Below are positions 46,790 through 55,633 of a stretch of DNA of 64,000 bases, piece by piece. The DNA lies in contig CAJUBC010000002.1 of assembly GCA_910584545.1 (NCBI GenBank), forward strand, positions 33,853-97,852, in the 5' to 3' direction. Numbering within the stretch: the first letter of the stretch is position 1; the number at the start of each line of letters is the position of its first letter. The position numbers and the translations under genes were made by a program. Below the pieces are notes generated by a model that searched no databases, was not told where the DNA came from, and saw only the letters and a program-made list of their open reading frames with translations. Origin of the DNA: an uncultured Muribaculaceae bacterium (GTDB lineage Bacteria > Bacteroidota > Bacteroidia > Bacteroidales > Muribaculaceae).

Positions 46790-47242
46790 ATGAAAGCAGA
46801 ACAAGTCAACATACGCAATAAGCGGGCCCGGTTCGACTATGAGATCACCGACACGTATGTGGCGGGTATGGTCCTGACCGGCACTGAGATTAAGTCGATA
46901 CGCGATGGAAAGGCATCGCTTACCGACTCCTATTGTCTTGTCGAGAATGGCGAGGTATGGGTGAAGGGAATGAATATCTCGGAATATTTCTATGGCTCGT
47001 ACAACAACCATGTTGCTCGTCGCGACCGTAAGCTCCTGCTCAACCGCAAGGAGATAGCCAAGATCGCGAAGGCGGTGGAGGACCCCGGATACACCGTGAT
47101 TCCGCTCAAGGTGTTCATCAGCGACCGTGGATATGCCAAAATGCAGATAGGCGTGGGACGCGGTAAGAAGCAGTACGACAAACGTCAGGCGATACGTGAG
47201 CGTGAGGACAAGCGCTCGATCGACCGTTTTTTCAAGAAATGA
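46790..47242 (+). CDS. smpB: SsrA-binding protein
   Basis: SmpB (150 residues) brings tmRNA to stalled ribosomes. It has the N-terminal [54 protein letters not shown] and [12 protein letters not shown] blocks. The basic C-terminal tail [20 protein letters not shown] is present. Its stop overlaps the start of the U32 peptidase gene by 4 bases (ATGA), so the two are coupled. Confidence 0.97.
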   Translation: MKAEQVNIRNKRARFDYEITDTYVAGMVLTGTEIKSIRDGKASLTDSYCLVENGEVWVKGMNISEYFYGSYNNHVARRDRKLLLNRKEIAKIAKAVEDPGYTVIPLKVFISDRGYAKMQIGVGRGKKQYDKRQAIREREDKRSIDRFFKK

Positions 47243-49050
47243 CAAGACCACTCGAATTATTGGCTCCGGCGGCAGACAAGCATGTCGCGCGCGAGGCCAT
47301 TCTTCATGGCGCGGATGCCGTCTATATGGGAGGTCCGAGTCATGGCGCGCGCCGTCGCGCGTCTAATTCCATCGAGGATATCAGGGAGACAGTGGAGTTC
47401 GCCCACAGGTTCCGGGCCCGAGTCTATGTGACGGTGAACACCATCGTCTATGACAGTGAGATTGCGGACGTGGAGCGGTTGGTTAATGAACTGTACCACG
47501 CGGGGGTAGATGCCATCATCGTTCAGGACATGTCTCTGCTGCGCATGAAACTGCCTCCTATAGCCATCCACGCCAGCACCCAGTGCGACAACCGTACCCC
47601 CGAGAAATGCCGTTTTCTCGAGGAAGTTGGATTCTCGCAGATAGTGCTTGCCCGCGAGCTCTCTCTTGATGAGATCAGGGAGATTTGCCGTAGCGTGACG
47701 GTTCCGGTGGAATGTTTCGTGCATGGAGCCCTTTGCGTCAGCTATTCGGGGCGATGCGGAGCCAGTGCCGTGTCTGTGGGACGTTCGGCCAACCGCGGCG
47801 AATGCGCGCAGATGTGCAGGATGCCGTACACGCTCCGCGATGCACGCGGCAATGTGCTGCAGCGCGATAAATACCTGCTTTCATTAAGGGATTTCAATAC
47901 GATCGATGCACTCCCGGACCTGGTGCGTGCCGGAGTATCCTCTTTCAAAATAGAGGGACGGCTCAAGGATGCTTCGTATGTCAAGAATGTCACTGCAGCA
48001 TACCGAAAGGCTCTGGATGAGATTATCGCCGCGAATCCGGAACTATACAGACGTGCTTCGTATGGCAAAAGTGAAATAAAGTTCACTCCGGTTCTTGAAA
48101 AGAGTTTCAACCGTGGATTCACTGACTATTTTCTTCATGGACGCAGAGGAGTGAGCATGGCTTCGCTCGCCACGCCGAAATCGATGGGGGAGACCGTCAC
48201 CGATATGTCGCAACTCAACAATGGTGACGGAATCAGTTTCTTCAATGCCGAGGGGGAATATGAGGGTGTGTCGGTCAATGGTGTGGACCATGGCCGAATC
48301 ATCGGTTCCAGAGCTTTCAGACTGCCGAGAGGAGCTGAGATACACCGTACCTTCGACCGCCGTTGGCAGACGATGCTTGCCGCGCCCACGGCTGTAAGGA
48401 CTATCCGCGTGGATATCTCTATAGATGATACCGGTGTATCGGCTTCCGATAATAGGGGAGTGCGCGTTCGGCTTCCGCTTGACGTGGACAAAGATGTGGC
48501 CCGCAAACCATTCGATCCGCGTCCGGTGTTCGAGAAACTCGGTGGTACATGCTATCGGCTCGGACGGTTCGAGAACCGTCTTGATCCGACGGTATTTATT
48601 CCGGCATCGCAACTTACCGCCTTGCGCCGCAGACTCATAGAGGCACTTGACAGCGCGAATGATGCGACATATCCGTTCGAATACCGCCGTAAGGAAGATA
48701 AGGATTGTCCATATCCTCATAAATCACTTGATGCTCGCGACAATGTATCCAACCGTCTGGCGGCTGAATTTTATGCGGACCATGGCGTGAAGGAGATTAC
48801 TCCGGCACTTGAGGTTGGCGGAAAAACTGCAGCCGGAACGCCGGTGATGACAACCCGCTACTGCATCCGCCGCGAATTAGGAGTATGCCTCCGCGATAAA
48901 AACATATCGGAAGCAAAAAAAGCAAGATATTCCGGCCCACTCTCTATCACTACCGGCCCACACTCCTTCCGCCTATCCTTCGACTGCTCCCGCTGCGAGA
49001 TGAGTCTGCTGACCGATTCCGGCTCCCCCTGTAATAACAAAAAAATGTAG
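47239..49050 (+). CDS. U32-family peptidase / tRNA-hydroxylation-type protein
   Basis: The 603-residue protein has the U32 core: [69 protein letters not shown] and the cysteine pair in [15 protein letters not shown]-terminal cysteines ([16 protein letters not shown] and [12 protein letters not shown]) suggest an iron-sulfur or zinc site. Related enzymes TrhP and RlhA hydroxylate tRNA or 23S rRNA, so RNA modification is more likely than proteolysis. Translation is coupled to smpB by an ATGA overlap. The C-terminal part looks less GC-rich than the N-terminal part. Confidence 0.88.
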   Translation: MTRPLELLAPAADKHVAREAILHGADAVYMGGPSHGARRRASNSIEDIRETVEFAHRFRARVYVTVNTIVYDSEIADVERLVNELYHAGVDAIIVQDMSLLRMKLPPIAIHASTQCDNRTPEKCRFLEEVGFSQIVLARELSLDEIREICRSVTVPVECFVHGALCVSYSGRCGASAVSVGRSANRGECAQMCRMPYTLRDARGNVLQRDKYLLSLRDFNTIDALPDLVRAGVSSFKIEGRLKDASYVKNVTAAYRKALDEIIAANPELYRRASYGKSEIKFTPVLEKSFNRGFTDYFLHGRRGVSMASLATPKSMGETVTDMSQLNNGDGISFFNAEGEYEGVSVNGVDHGRIIGSRAFRLPRGAEIHRTFDRRWQTMLAAPTAVRTIRVDISIDDTGVSASDNRGVRVRLPLDVDKDVARKPFDPRPVFEKLGGTCYRLGRFENRLDPTVFIPASQLTALRRRLIEALDSANDATYPFEYRRKEDKDCPYPHKSLDARDNVSNRLAAEFYADHGVKEITPALEVGGKTAAGTPVMTTRYCIRRELGVCLRDKNISEAKKARYSGPLSITTGPHSFRLSFDCSRCEMSLLTDSGSPCNNKKM

Positions 49051-49093
49051 AACTATAATAGTGTCAGGAACAGATATTGAATGGTCTGAATAA

Positions 49094-49133
49094 AAGTTTC
49101 GCAAGCTCTTATTCAATTGAGCTTGCGAAACTT
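49094..49133. terminator. Bidirectional terminator between the U32 gene and the FG-GAP gene
   Basis: A perfect 15-bp stem, AAGTTTCGCAAGCTC and GAGCTTGCGAAACTT, with a 10-base loop lies between two convergent genes. It starts 43 bases past the U32 stop and 7 bases past the FG-GAP stop. Confidence 0.85.
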
Positions 49134-49140
49134 GATTTAG

Positions 49141-52100
49141 TTATTTGCCGGTCAAAAGGATTGTCGTGCCGTTGATTATGTAGAATCCCGGTTCCAGTTT
49201 ATCGATTTTCTCAACCGTGGCATCTTTAAGTATAAGATTGCCTTGGATGTCATACACATCAGCCTGTCGACAATCTCCGAGAATATCTGCTATACCCGAG
49301 GTTCCGTAAATGGGAATGTGAATATAGACATCAGGATTTGAAAGAGATCTGGCCTCCACTGTATCCTGTCCTTCATCCAGAATCTCAAGCAGTCCTGTGT
49401 CTGAAACGGTAGCCACACCATTATCTTTCATCATTTTCCATACAACCCGCTTGTCGGCGGCATCTTCCGGATAAACGGTCGCCACAAGCTGAACGGTCTC
49501 TCCCGGGATTCCCGAGAATTCGTCTGGCGTAACCTTGATATCAGTTACGCTGATGTTTTCTGATACAAAACATGAGACTATATGACAGATGTTAGGTTCT
49601 GAGCTTGATGTCGCTGTCACCCAGCCTGAACCTGGTGTTGTCAATGTGAGAAGGCCGTCTTCTGTAATTTCTCCTACAATGACCTGCTCTTCGCCGTATG
49701 GATAAGGCTCTACATCCCATACAACAGTCTTATCCGTAGCATTTTCCGGATGCACTGTCGCTTTTAACTGAATGCAATCTCCGACAACGCCATTTACAGT
49801 TGACGGTTCGACACTGATTCCGGATACAGGAACATATTTCGACGAGCGCACCACATTCAGAGCCATCAGCACATATACCTCGGGATTACTCGGAGACGAT
49901 ACCTTGACATCTGTCGAACCGACTCTGACTGCAGTCACAAGGCCGTTTTGGTCTACGGTAGCCACTGACGGATCGGAAGTCGTCCAATATGGTGATTCAT
50001 TGGCATTATCCGGTGCTATTTCCCCGATTTTATACTGGAAGGTTTCGCCTTCTTCAAGAGTAAAGTTTTCCGGATGCACATCTGTATCAAAATCAATGAA
50101 AGTAATGGGAACGAGATTGTTTTCAATCTCAAATTCACCATACGCACCAGAGCCATCTTGTGTGGTCGCCCTTACTGTCGCTTTCCCGAATCCTGAAGGT
50201 ACTGCTACTCCAAGATTATCTATTGACATTATCTCGGATCCCTCCACTATTTCCCAGTTCACCCTGTTCATAGTGGCTGTTACAGGAAGTATCCGGGCAT
50301 GCAGTTGCAAGCTCTTTCTGCCATCGAAACAACCACCTCCAATTGCTGTTACTGCCACACTGTCGGCGAGTATGACGGCTCGGGCTTCGCTGCCATCCAC
50401 TATATTGCTCGATATACCGTAAACGTCGGCATTCTCTTTTTCCGTTACCGATAATCCATGTATGCCTTGCGGAACGGCCATAACGGCATACCATGATTTC
50501 CGTGCATCTTCATTATTGTCCGTGAAAGATGTGTGATGTCCGCTGACTTCTGCGAACTTCCGCAATGACTGGGGAGAGGAACCTTTCATGACACAGTAAG
50601 TGTCTATATCATATCCCTGATAGCCGTTCCATAAAAGATTCACCCCTCCTCCTGACGATATGTTGCACTGAACATGTACGGGCTGATGGGCATCAGACAT
50701 AATTGTCTCTCCATAAGGTAGTATGTATGACAGTCTGTATCTCGCTGCCTTCACCGAGGGATCAGATGCCATATCCACAAACATACCGTTTTCAGGCTCA
50801 ACTTCTCCTATTGGTGAATAATCATCCAATCTCGTTGTCTCGCGGTATATCCTTACGGCAAGCGCATCTTCCGGGACTGAAAGGGGATCATAATAAACAG
50901 CATAATGATTATCACGAACATCCGCATGGTCTATCCTTACATCGGCATCGTATACTTCTGTGGTGGTTTCCTCAGAGGCTTCGCCGTATGCGCGGGTCAC
51001 TTTGTGGCGAATGATGTATTTCCCTTCTTTTTCGAAGCGGAAGCATGTCTGACCATCCTCTGAGATTTTAAGGGTCGCGAATTCATTAATTGGCTTGAAC
51101 TCCTTTCCGTCAGAGGAAATCTGCCACTGCTCATCCTCAGATCTGGAGATACCGGTGGTTACGGAAGCCCCCTTCACCACTCTCTGAGGAAATGAGAATC
51201 CCGCAGAGATCTCAGGATATACCATAGTGCTCGCCATGATTTGGCCACCCATCCTTATCTCATGTATTCCTTCCGATTTCCAAGTGACTGTTGTGACTTT
51301 ACCAATCTTACCTGAGACTTCCGCATCCTGTCCGAAATCCACTTCGATATCCGGACTATTTGTCGAGATCCTTACCTTCACCGGTGTATTGACCATTACG
51401 GAAGTAGGCACTTCTATTTGCGCGTCATCCCTTACAGTGAATGTCAATGTCTCGCTGAATGGGCTCGCCTCATTGTAATTATCGACCGACTGAACTGCTA
51501 TCTCATATTCTCCGGCCGGAATAGAAGCGATAGGGATTGTCAGTCTCGGAGCGGTATTGAGATATATCGGTGCAGGAAGGATGTTGTCATCCTCTCCTCC
51601 GTTAAGGGGCGAGATGAGATATGCCCCCTCGCCGGACATCCCCTTCTTCTTTAACGATATGTTGTATCGTAAAGCCGGTGCGGGAGTTTCCTTATCCGTG
51701 CCACGGTCCCATTCCAGTATGACAAAACCATCATGTTGGGAATAGCGCAATGCCGTAGGAGCTGTCGGACGCTCGTTGGCTTCAGTCTGAAGCAAAGAAC
51801 CGAATGAATAGGAGCCGTCTTTTTTCTTTATTGCGTGATGATAAAGATTACCCCGTCCGGCATTCGTAAACGTGTATCCCGACCTGTCGGGCATAAGAGT
51901 CAATATCCATGTATTGCCACCCTGTAATGTAACAGCAATGTCTTTCATTCCGTCATTGTTGAAGTCGCAGCAGCCGATGACCTTTTCGAATGGAAGTCCG
52001 TCGGGGCACTGGTATTTAGTCGTCCCGGAACCATCTCCCCATAGCACCGCAATGAATTCCACATACGATGTCACTCCGAAACTATAGCTTGCGTCACAGA

Positions 52101-53370
52101 ACACATGGTCAAGTGTCCCGTCGCTGTCAAGGTCATCTATAACCCTGGGTGTGGTCCCTATGTTATCTTTTATTTCCATAAGACGATATCTGACTCCATC
52201 GAGATTTTCAAAAACATGGAAGCCCAGTTTTTTAGGAATCAGCGGGTTATCCGGGTCCGGTTCTCCGGCGATATACCCCATGTCTACGAGGCCGTCTCCA
52301 TTGAAATCAAGATAGAAACGTGGTTCGGAACTGTACCACGCGACAGTGTTTGGCGCCGGAGAAGTGACTTCTCCAGTCTCTGTGACAGCAGTATAATCCC
52401 CTTGGTTTAGTTCATTGTATGATTTGTCGAGTTTGCCGTCGTTATTGAAATCGAACATCGACCATTCCGGCTGCTGTATATTCCTCAACTCCATATCTCC
52501 GTCTCCGAGACTGATCAATCGAGACTGATTGCTGATGATGTCGGCCATACCGTCGCCATTCACATCTGCGATTAAGGGAGATCCCTTAAATGCGTTCCAA
52601 CTCTTGTTTAACCTTACATAATTGCCGTCTTGATCTTCAGCGAGGATGTTGTATGACCGATCCATCACTTCATGCGCACCGTCGCCATTCAAGTCAAAAG
52701 CGACATCTCCGCCACCGGCATTAAAGACAAAAACCGGTTCTACATTGATGGTTTTAGTGGTCGTGGATCTGATTCCGTTGCCATTCTCTACAATAAGAGT
52801 TATGTCTTTGTCTCCGGATGCGGTGTACTTTATTGTATAGGTCTGCATAGTGGTATTCTTATCAACCACAACTGCATCCGGTCCGAAATCCCATGTATAA
52901 GAATATGAAGGGTATGTATTTGCGGCAAGTGCTAACTCCACTGTATGATTCACGGCAAAGGACTTGTCGACACTGTATATGAAGTCAGAGGCAGATTTAT
53001 CCTTTATGAATACAGCCGGGTCACTGAACCGAGAACCAAGGAAAGTGTCGTCGATGGTCTGCAATGATATATAGATGTTGCCTTCCGGCCAAGATTCTGT
53101 GTTGAATACCATTTTGGTGGAATAGCCGCATAGGCCGGGTCGCATGTTGCGTCTGGTTCCATCAGGAAGAGCATGTGCACGTGATATATCATCTCCATCC
53201 GGAGTAGTTCCTATGCGCAATTCGTAGGTAAGATCCGCTTCCGGTGTCTCGGCATCGGAGCCTCGATTCCATGTCACGGTAAGCCGGCCTGTCGATTTAT
53301 CGTATGAGAGATTGGGAGCCGATGGTGTTTCGGGACGTGAACCGGCCTTGAAGTCTGCTCCTACCACCAT
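49141..53370 (-). pseudogene. Large secreted FG-GAP/FnIII/PKD/Big2 protein, downstream part of a frameshifted gene
   Basis: The 1409-residue frame has no signal peptide and begins inside a domain (MVVGADFKAGSRP), so it is the continuation of the open frame at 53361-54716 after a one-base shift. Its domains are, in order: FnIII (SAPNLSYDKSTGRLTVTWNR), PKD (YSYTWDFGPDAVV), FG-GAP/VCBS repeats (DLNGDGAHEV, VNGDGMADI, FNNDGKLDKS, FNGDGLVDMG, DSDGTLDHV), a second FnIII, beta-sandwich regions, and Big2-like domains (VNGVVGDCIQLKATVHPENA, GIPGETVQLVATVYPEDAAD). It ends in a sorting-like tail (ADVYDIQGNLILKD, PGFYIINGTTILLTGK). GC is visibly lower than in neighbouring genes. Whether the full-length protein is made depends on frameshifting or on a sequencing error. 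Confidence 0.8.
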
Positions 53371-54716
53371 ATCACTGCGGCCGCTTTTTTGTGGGCTAAA
53401 ATTTTCCAGCCACCCGCACTTACTGTCTTTGTCAAGGCATAATTCTCGGCAGAAAATAACGAAGAATCCAGAAGTTCAACCGGTTCTGAGTCAGTAAAAC
53501 TCCATGATCCATCGATTCTGAGGGATAAAGACTTATAGCTATACGGATACCCGTTGGAATCATCTTTGAGAGTGTATACCAGTTCATAATGACCGTCGCA
53601 GTCTATGTCTACAAACTGTACGTGGTATGAGTCGAGGCTTCCATTTGAGTATATGTCAAGATTCCTTTCTCTCTTTCTGAATTTGAGACTGCCTTGATTT
53701 TCGGCAACTATGAGATATCTCGGGTCGCTGCTGTAGTTCCCCGCGCTGATGAACACGATATCCACATCGCCATCAGAATCGATGTCCCGAAGCCACAGCA
53801 TTGCCAAGGACACTCCGTCAGCTACAACCACTGGTTCTTGGGCAGGAGAAACTCCACTATAAAGACACAATTTGTTGTCCTTATACTGAAGGATATCGTT
53901 GATTCCGTCTCCGTCAAAATCACGAAGCCATGACCGGCTTCCATAGCCGGAAGAGACATATCTGCCATCGCCCGTATTCAGCAGGTAGTTACCGTTGGAA
54001 CTGCAGAATATATCGACAAGACCATCGTTATTGACATCCACCATCTCTGCATCCTTGATTGCGAATGGCACGGATGTGTCTCTGCCGATCATGTCTTCCC
54101 ATCCGGGAATACCCTCTCCTCCTGTGGTCAGTTTCAGTTCGCTGCGCACTCCAGAATATTCCGCAGGGGTCAACGTATGGCATGGAATACTGTATACTGT
54201 GCCATCAGGCTTAATGCTGATGAGTGTTTTGTCTCCGGATTCGTGATAGAAGTCCAGACTCCCGTCGAGGTTGAAGTCTGCTGCTGTGATCGAACTCGTA
54301 TTATCGTCTTTCACGAGAGTCTCTACAATAGATGGATTCTTACCGTCGAACCTAAACAGTGCGCTTGAACCAAGACTCCAAGATGAGGCGCCCCAATAGG
54401 TATATGAATATATTTTCCCGTCAGGACCTAACCCGATGAATTTATTTCCCGATGTCTCCACCCATGACAGAAATCCTGTATAGCCATCTTTGTCGTTGCC
54501 AACCTTATCAATTCCGGAACCGCTCAGGTACTCCATCCTGCCATCGCCTGTCACATCGTAATACTTAAGGAAATCCGTGGTGACATCAACCGGAAACTTT
54601 GAAGGATCCGGAAAATCCGGCCAATCCGAGATGCCGTTTCCTGAGGCATAAACAGGAGGCGGCAGACAAACCGTAGCCAGCAATATGCTGGCCATCATTT
54701 TTTTACATAATTTCAT
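53361..54716 (-). pseudogene. Large secreted FG-GAP protein, upstream part of a frameshifted gene
   Basis: The 451-residue frame has a signal peptide (LLATVCLPPPVYASG) followed by FG-GAP/VCBS repeats with calcium-loop-like motifs: DVTGDGRMEYL, DFNLDGSLDFY, DVNNDGLVDIF, DFDGDGINDIL and DIDSDGDVDIVF. It ends abruptly as HKKAAAVIWW at a stop. Reading one base back from the A6 run (plus 53385-53390) gives HKKSGRSDMVVGADFKAGSR, which continues in frame into the 1409-residue product. One joined protein of about 1860 residues is therefore the likely ancestral form. It has its own promoter at 55020-55051 and a structured leader. Confidence 0.82.
53385..53390 (-). other. A6 run at the frameshift site
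   Basis: The minus-strand coding sequence reads CAC AAA AAA GCG. One extra A, or a -1 slip on the two AAA codons, would fuse the two FG-GAP frames. Homopolymer runs of this kind can arise from sequencing error, phase variation or programmed slippage. Confidence 0.75.
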
Positions 54717-54907
54717 GATGTGCTGAAAAACGGTGTCATCGTCCCTACCACCGCTTCTTTATTTACGTGATAAAAAAGAAGCGTGGAACGATGTTCTGCA
54801 CATTTCATACCGGGTATCGCCAAACACCTCTTAAGGAATACACAGTCCACTCCCACGCCTATCCGATATATCGGCACTCCCTTGCCGGGAGTGGACATTT
54901 TCGGCAA
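54713..54907 (-). CDS. Possible 64-residue leader ORF coupled to the FG-GAP gene
   Basis: This short frame (MPKMSTPGKGVPIYRIGVGV and on to TPFFSTS) ends in TGA overlapping the ATG of the FG-GAP gene (ATGA). It has no signal peptide and no recognised domain. It lies in a structured leader, so it could be a leader peptide, or a chance frame. No database comparison was possible. Confidence 0.25.
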   Translation of the reverse strand: MPKMSTPGKGVPIYRIGVGVDCVFLKRCLAIPGMKCAEHRSTLLFYHVNKEAVVGTMTPFFSTS

Positions 54908-55019
54908 GCATGAAGCTACGACTGCTTTCTCTCCTTAATTGTGTGAAACTGGCGATTTCGGTATGAAGAAAAAGCAAAATACGCTTCTTGTCAATAAAAA
55001 TGAAGGTTTCCCTTCACCG
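54717..55019 (-). promoter_or_regulatory. Structured leader of the FG-GAP gene
   Basis: The roughly 300-nt leader contains competing inverted repeats. On the minus strand GTCCACTCCC pairs either with the nearby GGGAGTG (small 7-bp hairpin) or with GGGAGTGGAC about 40 bases on, around a CCGATATATCGG palindrome (plus about 54842-54896). Nearer the start codon CGCTTCTTT and AAAGAAGCG form a 9-bp stem (plus about 54752-54783). Mutually exclusive hairpins suggest attenuation or a riboswitch-like control, but no known class is recognised. Confidence 0.45.
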
Positions 55020-55051
55020 CAAAATTATTCAATAATTTTGATTAAGGCAAA
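55020..55051 (-). promoter_or_regulatory. Predicted promoter of the FG-GAP gene
   Basis: On the minus strand TTTG (plus 55048-55051), 20 bases, then TAATTTTG (plus 55020-55027) match the consensus well. The start near 55013 leaves a leader of about 297 nt. A second -7-like TAACTTTG lies at 55092-55099. The gap 55052-55216 otherwise holds only the hairpin at 55106-55148. Confidence 0.7.
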
Positions 55052-55105
55052 TTTTGGCACACTTTTTAGCAATATTTTTAGCTGATGTAGTCAAAGTTAT
55101 ATTTA

Positions 55106-55148
55106 CAACAAGGAGGCAGACTCCGAGTCGGTATCTGCCTCCTTGTTG
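55106..55148 (-). terminator. Terminator of the uvrA-lipoprotein pair
   Basis: A perfect 15-bp stem, CAACAAGGAGGCAGA and TCTGCCTCCTTGTTG, with a 13-base loop lies 69 bases after the lipoprotein stop. The minus-strand sequence beyond it is AT-rich (TAAATATAAC). Confidence 0.8.
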
Positions 55149-55216
55149 GTGAGAGAACGGAGGAGGTTCTTTTGGATTGGTATGGTGAGATTATGAAAAG
55201 TATAATGCAGTGTTTT

Positions 55217-55633
55217 TTACTTTTCAGGTGTTGTTGGCTTAGCAGGTATGGAGTCTTTGGCGAGTGAGTTAGCGCGGAGGACGAGCGGATGCGCGTATCG
55301 GTACAGGAGCGAGTCGGCTAAATTAACCAAGCGCAGGGTGCGGGTGGTGAGGGTGTCGTTTTCTCCCTCGCTTATGGCATAGCTTGCCTCAGGGGCATGC
55401 CTGAAGTTGAGGTCACCGATTTCCTCCTGATAACGTGTCATAAGGCCGTTGAGCGTGGCGGAATCCTTTGCCGCCGACACGCTGTCGGTATAGCGGTCTA
55501 TCAAAGCCAGACTCTCTTCATAAAGGGCTCTCGCTTCCGCACGCTCCGAGTTCTCAGCCTTCTGTACACATCCGCAGAGAGTGGCGGTCGCCACGACTGC
55601 CAATGCCGGTAATATCATCAGTCCGTTCCTCAT
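55217..55633 (-). CDS. Small lipoprotein of unknown function
   Basis: The 138-residue protein has a lipoprotein signal with lipobox ATLCGC (acylated Cys at about residue 22). A mostly helical, charged domain follows (RAEARALYEESLALIDRYTD through MTRYQEEIGDLNFRH), and it ends PAKPTTPEK. I do not recognise a family. The long helix pairs suggest a periplasmic helical bundle. It overlaps uvrA by 4 bases (ATGA), so it is translated with uvrA, but no functional link is evident. Confidence 0.8.
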   Translation of the reverse strand: MRNGLMILPALAVVATATLCGCVQKAENSERAEARALYEESLALIDRYTDSVSAAKDSATLNGLMTRYQEEIGDLNFRHAPEASYAISEGENDTLTTRTLRLVNLADSLLYRYAHPLVLRANSLAKDSIPAKPTTPEK

